This document shows, piece by piece, positions 42,915 to 53,540 of a stretch of DNA of 64,000 nucleotides (the stretch's first letter is position 1; each line of letters begins with the position of its first letter). The position numbers and the translations under genes are program-made. The notes under the pieces are model-generated. The model ran no database searches, was not told the origin of the DNA, and was given only the letters and a program-made list of their open reading frames with translations. The stretch is from Lutraria lutraria (taxonomy: Eukaryota > Mollusca > Bivalvia > Venerida > Mactridae), in assembly GCA_964023205.1 (NCBI GenBank), contig OZ026841.1, positions 33,928,399 to 33,992,398 of the forward strand. Reading direction: 5' to 3'.

Positions 42915-43190
42915 TTGTTTACTACCAATCATTGAAGGAATACAGCTTATGTAGAGGGATTCTGTAATAATCATGCATCGTTTATTAAAAGACATATGCT
43001 TTATATTTGTTAATTTCCTCACATCTGACTCATCTAATACAGAATTGCAGTTTACCTATAATTCTACGGTCAGATAGTTTAACTGGATAGAGCAACCCAG
43101 GCCAGTAATTGGCTACGGGGAGATTCGGGTTCGAATCCCGATCTGACTTTCATGGGTAAACGTTAACATTTTCAAAATTGGGAAGTTCTT
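42915..43190 (+). repeat. ~280 bp repeat with tRNA-like core, left copy
   Basis: A stretch from about GATTCTGTAATAATCATG to TTTCATGGGTAAACG recurs in inverted orientation at about 53,235-53,540. Shared landmarks on the repeat's own strand are TATGTAGAGG, ATTCTGTAATAATCAT, ATTTCCTCAC, ACAGAATTGCA, TTTACCTATAATT, the tRNA-like core and TTTCATGGGTA. Similarity outside the tRNA part shows this is a repeated element, not just two tRNA genes. Confidence 0.75.
43069..43147 (+). tRNA. tRNA-like sequence, probably tRNA-derived repeat or pseudogene
   Basis: A 79 nt segment has a perfect 7 bp acceptor stem (GTCAGAT/ATCTGAC), a perfect 5 bp T stem (TCGGG/CCCGA) with a canonical TTCGAAT loop, an A-box-like AGTTTAACTGG and a B-box GGTTCGAATCC. 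The D stem is wobble-rich. The anticodon arm is not canonical: GGCC and GGCT flank AGTAATT, with further CCC/GGG pairing outside. The loop lacks T33, so I do not assign an anticodon. Because the flanks are repeated at 53.3 kb, it is more likely a tRNA-derived element than a working gene. Confidence 0.55.
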
Positions 43191-43470
43191 TTGTACAGTT
43201 TGTTTTGGCCTTACAGGGAGGAGCAGTATAATTACGTCGAAGTTAAGAAGTGCTAATTAAAACGTTTAATTTATTTTGCTAACAATTGTTTTGATGAAAT
43301 TCAATATTCGTTACATCTTTATACCAGTCGGTTAGTGTTAAATCAATACAGTCGGTTACTACCAGATGCAGGGTGAAAATATGCAATTTTAATCGGAGTC
43401 GACGTCGGATGTCATGAGTAATACCTTCATTCCAAAATTTCCAGGCTTTATTTGACATTGGTGAACTATG
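43191..43470. other. Unassigned AT-rich sequence
   Basis: No ORF, RNA or repeat is clear here apart from CAGTCGGTTA occurring twice 24 bp apart (43325 and 43349). Confidence 0.6.
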
Positions 43471-43478
43471 GACAGAAG

Positions 43479-43500
43479 TATAAAGGGCTCAGTTCAGCCC
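43479..43500 (+). promoter_or_regulatory. TATA-like box followed by a short hairpin
   Basis: TATAAAG at 43479 is followed directly by GGGCT-CAGTTC-AGCCC (43485-43500), which can form a 5 bp hairpin. The sequence then runs through CTGCGAAAAGACAGACTC to the first TTCAGGCTTAGTCCTGAG unit at 43562. This resembles the promoter and leader of a retroelement or a transcript whose leader carries the minisatellite, but no coding region follows. It is a weak call based on motif and layout only. Confidence 0.25.
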
Positions 43501-43973
43501 ATCTAACTGCGAAAAGACAGACTCAGAGTTCCAGTGATAATTCTTGAGATTTGTGTTGTTTTCAGGCTTAGTCCTGAGATTTGTGTTATAAGTTATAACT
43601 TTAAAAAAAAAGTTATATTGCAGGAAACTGTTTCAAATTAACTTAAGGCAACTATGCCATCATTACAGCTTACTGCATATATATATTAAATAGATACATG
43701 TATAATACATATATATGTATACTTATTATACTATGTTAAGAAGGTTTTTGTTGATACATGTACATTATGTATTACCACTCAAGGCCTGGTGCACAAATTA
43801 TGGTGCATTTGATTTTGAGTTAGCATCAAGACCAAAAAATAAAGTACTGAATTTTCTGCATTTTTCCACTTTTTAAGTAAGTCTAGACCATCTAGAAACA
43901 CATCTCAGTAATGAAAAGATAACTTCCACTCTGGTTTTTATTTCTTGGACATTCATAGTCACATAGGCAGATT

Positions 43974-46410
43974 GGGGACGGACATTACAGACAGGAGCAT
44001 TACACCTTTTTAAACACATAACCAGAAGACAAAGAATGTTTCAACTGTCCTTATTTCATACCATTTGCTATTTCAGTACATACTAGTTCAATATGCATCG
44101 TCTTTTTCATGAGGAAAATCATATATTGAGAAATATGAAGCAGTTGAAAATAACACATAAATAGGAAAAAACTAGCATTTTTTCCTGTGTTAAATCAAAT
44201 GATATATTTATTGCCATTTTAGCATTAAAAAGCAGTTATTCACTGAAGTAACAGATATACAGACATAAAACTTACAAAAACAGTTCTTTTCATTCTTAAT
44301 TTACATTCAAAGCATTTTTTTTGTATTTTAATGAAAGGGGACGGACATTACAAATAAGGGGACGGACATTACACAGTTGATATCCAGGTCCTTTTTGTAC
44401 TTATATCATGCTTCGTTTACAGTTCTTACATTATTTCAGTAGCTAACAAGAGCACATCTTCATCTTTATTAACATTAAGGAGAATAAAGTTAAAATAAAA
44501 TATTTTTTGTTATCTTTATGACACTGATTTGACACCTGTTTGACTCATCACTTAATTATAGCACTAATTTATTAATGAACTTATAAATTTTGTCTTAAGT
44601 AAGATATTTTGCAGTTTAGATTATATTTCTTTTGACTCATCTCTTAATTACAGTATTAATTCATCAATTTAAAAAAATTGTTTTAAGTAAGATATTTTGC
44701 AATTTAGATTATCATTCTTTTGATAAAAAAAGTATTGTTGTTAGGCAAATATTAAGCTTATAATTAAGGACACAAATTAATAATTTCTTGTTTTATTTTG
44801 TTTTTCATGTAAACTTCCATGTTATATTTGGCAATCTTCTCTTTTACCAACACATTGTTTTATCATAATGAACAATTGATTTATCATTATTCGATCTTAT
44901 CCGATGGTATATATTAGTCTTGAAAAGTGTCATACTTGTCAGCTGCAATAAACAATGTATGACCATAAAACTTTTGGTGACACATGTTTTTGATGATATC
45001 TAAGGACCCATACTGTTCTGGGACTTACTCCCCAAGACCCTTGATAATTGCACTGATTAACATCTAATGTGGCCACTGGATTTGACATCAAAGGCCTGCC
45101 AAACTCTGGGATGAAATTTTGTTGTTGTTTTTTTATCAAAAATTAAAAAATTATCATATAGATTTGACTAGATCTTAATTAAGTAAGTTACCTGGAAAAT
45201 ATGGTGTTATTTTTTCACAGTGATTAAAATTTAGGTATTTTTTTTGTTGAACATTAGATTTTATGGAATATTGAAGTAAATAACTTGAACTTTGTCACAG
45301 AAGTGACTTATACCTCTGTCGCCACTTATAGACACTAAGAATGCGATAGTACACTATATGGCTAAGTTCAAGGGCACATAACTCTATAATGTGTGGATCA
45401 CTGGGCATGGAAATGTGTCTTGCACATCTACACTTCATGGTGATGACATATTTTATGCTTAGTTGCAACTGCTTAAAGAATGTAGTTCATTCCAAAAACT
45501 TGTGATATTGTTTGTGGACTGACCAAACGACCGACAGAGTGTCTCAAATATACCCCCTCTCAAACTTTGTTTGCGAGGATATATCATTTACATAAAAATT
45601 TCATTTATATTTAAAAACAACACTTTATTAGGGATAAAAATCAGAGGCGTGATTATGCAGATGAGGTAGAGGCATGATTTGGTGGGATCATGAAGTAAAG
45701 AAACCCCAGTCCCTATGATGGCTATCTGCTTATTTTTGATTATTTTTAATTAGAGGTTAATATTGTACATAAATAGCATAAAACAAGTGAAGCAGCATGA
45801 AGCAGAATTAAAACCATATTATATACATATGTATTATGTCAGATGAACATCAAAAAGTAGATAAATAGGATACTGTAATGTCCGTCCCCTTTTTGTAATG
45901 TCCGTCCCCATTCATGAAAAAGCATTTTAAACTTCAAAAGAGCAAACCTTGATGCTCATATGAATAGAAAATCTTCAATGTTGCTTAAAATAACATTTTT
46001 ACATGAAAATATAATTGTTTTAAGAGTTTAATCTATTATAGTCTGTATTTTTGACACAAGCATTTAATGTGCTGGAAAATATGCATTAAATATATTTATT
46101 TTTAATTAATTTCAGTGAAACAAACATCTTTGCACTCCTAATGTCTTATAAGATAACATTTATAATAAAAATCACAGTTAAATTAACTTTAATGTAATTG
46201 CATCCATGACCATTTGTTTGGGGACGGACATTACAGGGACGGACATTACAGATAACTTTTATGTTGTTCCAAATATTTTTCGTTCTGTAATTTACATTCA
46301 GGCAAATACTGTTGATTTATCATCATGATGTATAAGGGGATATTGTAACCTATTTCAAATGTTCTCTGTATGCTTAATTGTTCCAGTGACAGGGGGGGAC
46401 GGACATTACA
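43974..46410. repeat. Eight copies of GGGGACGGACATTACA inside the transposon
   Basis: Plus-strand copies start at 43974, 44337, 44358, 46220, 46236 (one G short) and 46395. Minus-strand copies lie at 45874-45889 and 45894-45909. They occur singly or in pairs spaced 15-21 bp. The word is far more GC-rich and invariant than its surroundings. Clustered short repeats like this are typical of transposase-binding sites in DNA transposons, but here that is inference. Confidence 0.85.
45295..45575 (+). repeat. Dispersed repeat copy A, nested in the transposon
   Basis: It matches 50175-50455 over its length: TCACAGAAGTGACTTATACC against TCACAAAGGTGACTAATACC, then GCGATAGTACACTATATGGC against GCAATAGTACACTATACGGC, and it ends CCCTCTCAAACTTTGTTTG against CCCTCTCAAACTTCGTTTG. 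The family looks like one I know from bivalve introns. No coding capacity is visible. Confidence 0.8.
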
Positions 46411-47119
46411 GGTTTTTTGACACAAACATAAAATGACATTCAAATTTCAAAATAAATCACGCTAAACATAATTCTGCTCCAAAGAACCAATATAAACATT
46501 AAGTTATACCTTTTGTGTTATCCATAAAGTAGAAGAAGTACATTTTACTTGATTTTAACCCAAAAAACTATAGGGAATATGGGTTGTAGTGATTTTAAGC
46601 CCATTACAGCAACCCACATTTTAGATTTTTCAAAATATCTCCACTATTTGTGGGTGTATCTTAATATATAGGGTATCAGATCAACCGGCTTTAATTTTTC
46701 TTATTGAATTAGAAGTCACATAATACTTTACTTTCCAACTCCAACAACTGCATTGATTTAAAAAAAGTGAAAAAAACTAGATGCTAATTCATTACAGGCA
46801 AAAATGGCTCATTTTGCGAACATATAAGTGTCATATTTTTTTCATATGTGAAGATATCTTCCTGAATTTTTTTGCACATCTGCAGGAGTATATATACTAT
46901 AAGAAAATGTCAACATTTTAAAGCTTTGTACACAACTTATTGAAATCTGAGTCTGTACAGTCAAATTTAAGGCAATGCACCATAATTTGTGCACCAGGCC
47001 TCAAGTGTTCGAAACAGTATATTATATATTATCCTGGGTAAAAACCTGTGTATTCATTTGTTTTTGTTTTATTGCTTAATTTGTATATTAAAATCAGAGG
47101 TTATCTTATGTATTTTATT

Positions 47120-48090
47120 GTAATTCCGGGCTTTGTCCTGAGATTTGTATATCTCCAGGCTTTGTCCTGAGATTTGTATAATTCCAGGCTTAGTCCTGAG
47201 ATTTGTTATTTTTCCCGGCTTAGTCCTGAGATTGGTTGTATTCCCAGGCTTTGTCCTGAGTTTTGTATATTTCCAGGCTTAGTCCTGAGATTTTGTATTT
47301 CCAGGCTTTGTCCTGAGATTTGTATATTTAGCCTTTTAGGGGGTTAGTCCTGAAATAATACAACACAGAGATTTGTTGTATTTCCAGGCTTTGTCCTAAG
47401 AATAAGAACAAGATTTGTACATTTCCGGACTTGCATGGTCAGGGGATTTGTATGTTTCCGGGCTTAGTCCTGAGATTTGTAAAATTGTATGTTTCCGGGT
47501 CTGTCCGGAAAGTGTTATGTTTCCAGACTTAGTCCTGAGCTTAAAATGTGCTTGTTTAGTCCTGATGTGATACAGGCTTTGCCCTGTGTATTTGCTGTTT
47601 CCAGGCGCAGTATTGGGGTTTGTAGGTTTCCAAGCTTGAAGATGTCTCCTGAGGGAAGACGTCTGTTAACGGCCCCTGCTATAGAAGAAAGAAAACAGCA
47701 AGTGCTGGTATTTGATGTGTCCATTAAAATAACAAGTCCTCGCGTAAACTTGAGTATTTTATGTTTCTGGAACTTAATCCTGAGTTTTTCTTATTTAAAT
47801 TCCGACTTTGGCAGGCGTATTTGATTGGTCCAGGCTTGGTCCTGAGTTTTTGCTTGTTCAAAGCGTAGTCCTGCGTATTTGATTTTTTCAGGCGTAGTCC
47901 TGTGTATTAGTTGTACCCAGGTTTGGTCCTGAGTATTGAATTTTTCCAGGCTAGGTCCTGAGACAGAGTAATTCAATGTTTTATAACATAGTTCAGAGTA
48001 TTGAATTTTTTCCAGGCGTAGCTAGTCCTGTGTATTAGTTGTACCCAGGTTTGGTCCTGATTATTGAACTTTTCCAGGCTAGGTCCTGAG
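47120..48090 (+). repeat. ~28 bp minisatellite, TTCCAGGCTTAGTCCTGAG type
   Basis: The first part (47,123-47,340) has regular 26-30 bp units of the form CCAGGCTTTGTCCTGAG + ATTTGTATAT. To the right the units become irregular and are separated by longer inserts (47,340-47,830), then return at 47,825-48,090. A longer duplication sits on top: CCAGGCGTAG..CCTGTGTATTAG..GGTTTGGTCCTGA..CCAGGCTAGGTCCTGAG occurs at about 47,888-47,961 and again at 48,014-48,090. One unit also lies at 43,562-43,590, left of the inserted transposon. Unit lengths are not multiples of three, which argues against a protein repeat. Confidence 0.85.
47642..47824 (+). other. Possible short coding fragment within minisatellite region
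   Basis: Starting at ATG 47642 there is a 60-codon frame beginning MSPEGRRLLTAPAIEERKQQ. Its first ~30 residues are charged and less AT-rich than the surroundings, then it runs into minisatellite-like sequence. I recognise no domain. It could be the start of a retroelement or host exon, or chance. A minus-strand ORF overlaps the same bases. Confidence 0.15.
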
Positions 48091-48400
48091 CTAAGATGAT
48101 CATATATTGTGTTGGTGGGGCTTAATTTACATGTTGTCAAGTAGTCTCCTTACTGAGGCACCTGAGATTTAGTTTATTGTGATTAAATTACATGTTGTCA
48201 GGTAGTTTGCTCACATAGTCAAGATAGTGTCATTATAAGATTACATGTAACGATGTTGGGCTAGTACTCACATGACATATAGACAATTGCAAGTCATGTT
48301 ACAAGACTTTTATAGCCAGATTTGCTTCATCAGTAGTTAGAAGTAAGTGCATTATGATGATTATAGCATTTTAGTAAGGGTGTTGATGGGGAAAGTACAT
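48091..48400. other. Transition region with a 61 bp duplication
   Basis: ACATGTTGTCAAGTAG at 48129 and ACATGTTGTCAGGTAG at 48190 mark a short tandem duplication. Nothing else is clear between the two tandem repeat blocks. Confidence 0.5.
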
Positions 48401-49455
48401 CTATACCTGACTGAGACAGCAAACATTCATGTATTTGAATAATGATATCATTTGAATGATTTTCATGATGTTTTCATCTTTGTCTGGCTGAGGCAGCAAA
48501 GATTTATTAATGTTGAATTTGATATCATTTCATGTTTTAGGCTGTGCCTATATTGTTATCTCTGACCAACTGAAGAAGCAAACATTTATTACTTTAGGTA
48601 CTGATGACATTTCATGGCGTCTTTAGGTTTATACTTTTTACCTTTGTCTGACTGAGGCAGCAAAGATTTATTACTCTTGACACTGATCAGGTCATAGTAT
48701 GTGTTAATAACTTATGTTTATATTTTTCATCTTAGTTCGACTGATTGAGGAAGCATATATCTATTAATTGAAATATTGATATCATTTTGTGGTGTGTTAC
48801 ATTTTATTTTTAATCTTTGTCTAGCTGAGGCAGCAAAGATTTATAGCATTTCATACTGATATTATTTCATAGTGTTTTATTGTTTATATATATTTTGTTG
48901 ATTGATTGATGCAATTATTACTTTGATACTGATATGATGTCATAGTGATCTTTGTCTGGCATAGGCAGCAGAGATTTATACCATTTGATACTGATATCAT
49001 CATTCAATAGTCACTCTATAGTGTTACATGTTCAGATTTTCTATTTTTGTCTGACTGATGCTAGTATAACTTTTGTTATGAGATCATTTCATGTGGGTAT
49101 GCATATATAATAAAATGTCCAACTGTAATGAACTGGAAGGCTACAGATTTAGCACTTTTGATAATGATATCAATTAATGGAGTTTTAGGTCCTTCATTTA
49201 CTTCTTCGCATGACTGCCTTTGAGTCAATTATTACTTTGATGCTGATATCTTTTCATGAACAAAGGTAGCAGCAAGGATATATTACTTTTGATGTAGCAA
49301 CATTTCTATGTGTTTTAGGTATATACACCTCATCTTTGATAAGGGAGCACATATTTATGACTTTTGATACTGTTATCATTTGTATACAGATTTATGTTAA
49401 AATTACTGACTGTGGCAGCAAAGATAAATAATTTTGGTACTGATACCATTACATT
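48400..49455 (+). repeat. Degenerate ~82 bp tandem repeat
   Basis: Landmarks CTGAGGCAGCAAAGATTTA and close variants occur near 48411, 48488, 48570, 48652, 48736, 48825, 48903 and 48961, spaced about 77-89 bp, and weaker copies continue to about 49,405 (CTGTGGCAGCAAAGATAAAT). Each unit continues ATTACTTTTGATACTGATAT-CATTTCAT..TTTTAGG..CATCTTTGTCTG. The divergence implies an old array. No ORF spans several units. Confidence 0.8.
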
Positions 49456-49917
49456 ATCATTACACAAAGCTCTAGGCATTGTAGTTTTTGACAAGAAGAT
49501 TTTTTTAATTTCCTATATAAGTCTATGTAAAATCAAGTTACCCCCAGGGCGGAGCCAATTTTGACCCCAGGGGAATAATTTGAACAAACTTTGTAGAGTT
49601 CCATTAGACAATGCTACATACCAAATATTTCAGCTCTAGGCCCTGTGGTTTCGGACAAGAAGATTTTTTAAGTTTTTTCTATTTGTTGCCATAGCAACCA
49701 GAGTTTTTAATGAAATTTAATTTTTTGAACAACTTTGAAAGGGGACCACCCAAGGATCATTCCAGCAAAGTTTGGTTGCAATCGGCATAGCAGTGTAGGA
49801 GGAGATGTTGTTTTAAGTAAACATGGACGCCACGTAACGACGCACGATGGATGCAGGACGATCACAAAAGCTCACCTTGAGCACATTCGTGCTCTGCCAG
49901 CTCTGGTGAGCTAAAAA
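49456..49917 (+). repeat. Bivalve-type dispersed repeat ending GGTGAGCTAAAA
   Basis: It contains TTACCCCCAGGGCGGAGCC, TTTTGACCCCAGGGGAATAA and two copies of AGCTCTAGGC..TTGACAAGAAGATTTTT (49,470 and 49,635). It ends with a hairpin in which AGCTCACC (49869) pairs with GGTGAGCT (49905), and GAGCAC with GTGCTC, followed by a short A run. I know this sequence type from many bivalve genomes. The A-tailed end with a terminal hairpin suggests a retroposed 3' end, but no reverse transcriptase is present. Confidence 0.7.
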
Positions 49918-50174
49918 AGATAGTCATGAAACAATAGACAGCTGAGGTACACTAGTATACATACATGGAAAGTTTTATGTCCCTTTAAAGACATATCTGA
50001 TACTATCATAGGCGATAGTTGCTATTGTGCATCTTAGTGCCCATCTGTGACAATAATTTTACTATTAATCATGTACATGTATAGGCAAAATGAAAACATA
50101 TAGAGAGATTTTTTTTAAACTCTGCATGATCAAAGCATATGACAATAGAAACATTTCAAGTGAAATTAGAGCTA

Positions 50175-50455
50175 TCACAAAGGTGACTAATACCTTTGCG
50201 GCCGCTTTGACACTAATACTGCAATAGTACACTATACGGCTATGTTCAAGGGGACATAACTCTGCAATGAGTGAATCACTGCACATGAAAATTGTGTCTT
50301 GTTATGTATTTCCTAATGTATGTATTTCAAGTTTCATTGAAATAGCTTAAAAATGTGGAAGTAGTTCACTCCACAAACTTAATGCAGACAGACGGATGGA
50401 CGGACCGACCAACAGACTGAGAGTGACTCCAATATACTCCCTCTCAAACTTCGTT
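50175..50455 (+). repeat. Dispersed repeat copy B
   Basis: Second copy of the family at 45295-45575, in the same orientation. It carries GACAGACGGATGGACGGACC near its right end, a G-A-C rich run also common in such bivalve repeats, and ends CTCTCAAACTTCGTTTG. Confidence 0.8.
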
Positions 50456-51659
50456 TGTAATAAATTGATGCCATACACATTTTGTAACTATTATAGGACA
50501 AAGAAACGTTGTTATATCTATACATTGGGAATAGAAACCTTGTTCATGGTACATATGCCATTATCGGGAGACTATAGTCTTTAATCTCCAAGACTAAATT
50601 TATCAGCAAATGGGAGAGAACCCTCTATCATAGTATGGCGTACGCTGCAATCAAAACTACACAAATCACTGACCAGTCCCAGATATCAATATACACCTTT
50701 CAGCTGTATGATTCTACCACTCCAGATGTTAACCAGCAGACTGAATACATAGTTCCAAGAGCGCAATTAAGCTTTTGTAACAAGCATTGGGTAGTTAGAT
50801 TAGTTTTGATTGGCTTATATTGTAAAAACAAACCAATAATTTAAATGTTGTGGTTGACTTCACAAAATAATATGGCATATACAACAAACACAAACTAAAG
50901 CATTTTTTTTTAAAATCATATATGCCAAGGACTTAGGTCTAAATCATTTGCCCTTTACTCAGACCCTGAATTTTAGAAGAGGGTCGGTTACGAATTGTTT
51001 TAAATTTTATTTCTGAATTCTGTATTCTGCTACCATACAACCATTATTTTTTTATTGTGTGCTTTAATCAATGCCTTAACACACATTATTGTTTTCCTTC
51101 AAATAATACCTACTTTAAATGTCTATCAAAAGCATTTAGTACATGTATATTTCCCATGTATAAAATCTTTTGAGTCAGCATGATTTTTTCAGATCAGTCT
51201 GATGGCAAACAAACTTAATTTTCATTTAAGCCTTATCTCACATAAGTCCTTGATATGACTGTATATATATACACGGTATACATTTTTTTTTAGATGATGA
51301 AGGCTAATTTCGTTAACACAGTAATAAGTGTCTTGATCTTCAGCTTGAGAATAGCCACAAGCAAAGATTGTGGTAAACGAAAGCAGCAGAAACTTCAACT
51401 TGCTTATTGAGTGGTTGAATCTCTTGTGCATGGATGATACTGCACCTCAAACTTTGTTTGACAAGATTTGTGCTTCGTGAAACCATGAGAAAAGGCTATA
51501 CCCAGTGCTGTTTTGTGGAATTGTATTGGTTTAGCATAGGGATAGTAAAAAAGGTTACAGTCAACCAATTTTGTGTCATCAAATGTATGTAAACAAGAGG
51601 ACCAAGATGGCCCTATATATCGCTCACATGACAATCACTGTTCACTCATTAAAACATTG
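50456..51659. other. Unassigned AT-rich sequence
   Basis: No repeat or RNA recognised. A 69-codon ATG frame at 50635 and two minus-strand frames near 51.2-51.6 kb have no recognisable domain and are not called as genes. Confidence 0.5.
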
Positions 51660-52530
51660 TTTTAAACCTGTGACCTAGTTTTTGACCCAAGATGACCCAT
51701 GTTAGAACTTGTCCTACATATCATTAAACCAAACATTCTGACAAAATTTGGTAAAGATCCAATCAAAACCATGAAACTAACTACAGCATAGACTATATGT
51801 TTTCCTAAGATTTGAACTTGTGACCTAGTTTTTGACCCTTGATGACCTATGTTCAAATTTGTCTTACCTATAATTATCATTAAGACAAACATTCTGACAA
51901 GGTTTGGTAAAGATACAATCAAAATTTGACATCTACATTGTTAATAAAGTTTTCCTAAGATTTAATATCATTAAGACAAACAATCTGACAAGGTCTTTTA
52001 CAAGATTTTTACCTAAGATTTGACCTGGTGACCCAGTTTTTGATCCCCACTGACCCATGTTCAACATTGACCCACATATATTATTGAGGCAAACATTCTG
52101 ACAAGGTTTGGTGAAGATCCAATCAAAACTGTGACATCTACAGTGTTAACAAAGTTTTCCTACGATTTGACCTGGTGACCTAATTATTGACCCCATATGA
52201 CCCATATTTGTACTTGACCCTTATATCATTAAAACAAATGATTTGACACAGTTTGGTGAAGATGCAACTTTTAACTGTGAAATCTACATGGTTTTTCATA
52301 AGATTTGACCAAGGACTTATGTATATACGTCCTTGATTTGACCTAGCGACCTAGTTTTTGACCCAAGATGACCAATGTTCGAATATCGTCCAAGAAGACA
52401 AACATTCTGACAAGGTTTCATGATCATCCAATCAAAACAGTGATCGGGTGACTTCTAGTGTTCACAAGGTTTTCCAGCATTTGCCCAGTGACCTAGTTTT
52501 TGACCGGAAATGACCCATTATCAAACTGAC
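51660..52530 (+). repeat. ~150 bp tandem repeat, GTGACCTAGTTTTTGACC family
   Basis: The landmark GTGACCTAGTTTTTGACC and variants occurs at 51670, 51820, 52028, 52174, 52346 and 52488. Each unit continues with AAGATGACCCATGTT, CTTGTCCTACATATCATTAA, ACAAACATTCTGACAAGGTT and TGGTGAAGATCCAATCAAAA. One unit near 51.96 kb is internally deleted. This is a repeat I know to be abundant in bivalves and other molluscs. A near-palindrome, CAAGGAC..GTCCTTG, occurs at about 52,311-52,336. Confidence 0.85.
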
Positions 52531-53234
52531 GTAGCGGAAGAGCCCAAAACAGCTCCGGTGTTTCAGGTAATGGAAAATCCCAATTTCGGTCCCAGATTAC
52601 AACAAGCATTGCACAACTGGTGATTTAAGCTCAACATTTTATAATAAAGAAACCTTAAATTTTGCAAATCACTGCACCGTGTAAATAAAACTACTAAATT
52701 AATAGCGTCGGTCAACCTGACTTACCCATGATTAAAAATAAAATCGGCTGGTCAAATCTGAGAACGTTTATTACGGAATTTAAATGTAAAACAAACGTGT
52801 CAACTAAGATAATTGATTTCAATCGTTAGAAAAATAATTAATGAATACTTACAGAATAAAACAAATCCCAAATACTCGTAAATTAAAAGAATATTTCCAA
52901 AATAACAGAACGCAAAACAGAACTTCCGGTTTCAATAATAGGTTACACTGTACTAAAAGATTTAGGCTAAACTAAACTAAATTATCATATTATGCTCCTA
53001 ACTAGTATTTAGATTAATACAACTACCTGCTATTATCAACGCTGTACAGTGATTTCAAATCAGCTACCCACGTAGGCAAGCCGCACTGTCTAGAACAGAA
53101 ATTTATCCATTTGCCAAAATAATAAAATGGGATTTTAATTAGTCCCAAGTAGATGTATGTACATGTAGTGAGAATTTTTAATTTAGCATGTACTGCTCGA
53201 ATATGAAGAATTTATACTAGCTGCTCCCCAGTAA
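52531..53234. other. Unassigned AT-rich sequence
   Basis: No ORF, RNA or repeat recognised. Confidence 0.5.
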
Positions 53235-53540
53235 GCCTAAAATAACTGTAAAACTAACTTTGACATTTCGAAAATGTTTACGGCTACCCATGAAAGTCAG
53301 ATCGGGATTCGAACCCCAATATCCCCATAGCCAATGTAACAGGCCTGGGTTAATTGCTCTATCCAATTAAGCTTTCTGACCTTATAATTATAGGTAAATT
53401 GCAATTCTGTAAATGAATTAGATTTATTCAAAAGTGAGGAAATAAACAAGTATTAAACATTTGTTTTGAAAAAGATGATGATTATTACAGAATACCTCTA
53501 CATATTCTGTGTTAAAAGTATGAATAGTTTGAGTAAAAGA
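53235..53540 (-). repeat. ~280 bp repeat with tRNA-like core, right copy (inverted)
   Basis: Inverted relative to 42,915-43,190, so that the two copies face each other across about 10 kb. Divergence between copies is moderate, so they are not a recent inverted duplication. The 87 aa plus-strand frame starting at 53466 lies partly in this repeat and mirrors the minus-strand frame at 42774-43022, which is why both look alike. Confidence 0.75.
53296..53380 (-). tRNA. tRNA-like sequence, second diverged copy
   Basis: Read on the minus strand, it has acceptor GTCAGAA/ATCTGAC (one mismatch), B-box GGTTCGAATCC and D-arm AGCTTAATTGGATAGAGC. It is 85 nt, 6 nt longer than the other copy. The anticodon arm is again extended: CCCAGGCC opposite GGCTATGGG with TGTTACATT between. 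The shared odd arm in both copies supports a repeat family founded on an aberrant tRNA, not two genes. Confidence 0.5.

Larger units (their letters stand above)
43783..47000. mobile_element. Non-autonomous DNA transposon with 27 bp TIRs, 3,218 bp
   Basis: The ends are perfect inverted repeats of 27 bp, 43783-43809 and 46974-47000, beginning GGCCTGGTGCACAAAT. TCAA directly flanks both ends (43779-43782 and 47001-47004), which fits a 4 bp target-site duplication. Inside there is no transposase-length ORF, so the element is non-autonomous or dead. Eight copies of GGGGACGGACATTACA lie inside and are listed separately. The element interrupts the region that holds the 28 bp minisatellite (one unit to its left at 43.56 kb, the rest to its right). 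I do not assign a superfamily: 4 bp duplications are known from several (for example Sola, Academ, Chapaev, Ginger). Confidence 0.85.

Noticed and set aside
43680..43735. TATATATA stretch as a promoter
   Set aside because: Simple AT-rich sequence without any downstream gene.
47489..47976. Overlapping ORFs on both strands in the minisatellite (111, 69 and 61 aa)
   Set aside because: Frames arise from repeat units whose length is not a multiple of three. Both strands are open in the same place and no domain is seen. Only the segment from 47642 is kept as a very weak candidate.
50635..50844. 69-codon ATG frame (MAYAAIKTTQITDQSQ start)
   Set aside because: It has a fair start context and slightly higher GC, but no recognisable domain, no splice signal that I trust and no repeat elsewhere. 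It could be chance.
51404..51922. Minus-strand frames of 76 and 86 aa
   Set aside because: The 86 aa frame (51662-51922) lies in the ~150 bp tandem repeat and repeats itself with the unit. The 76 aa frame just upstream (51404-51634) has no recognisable domain.
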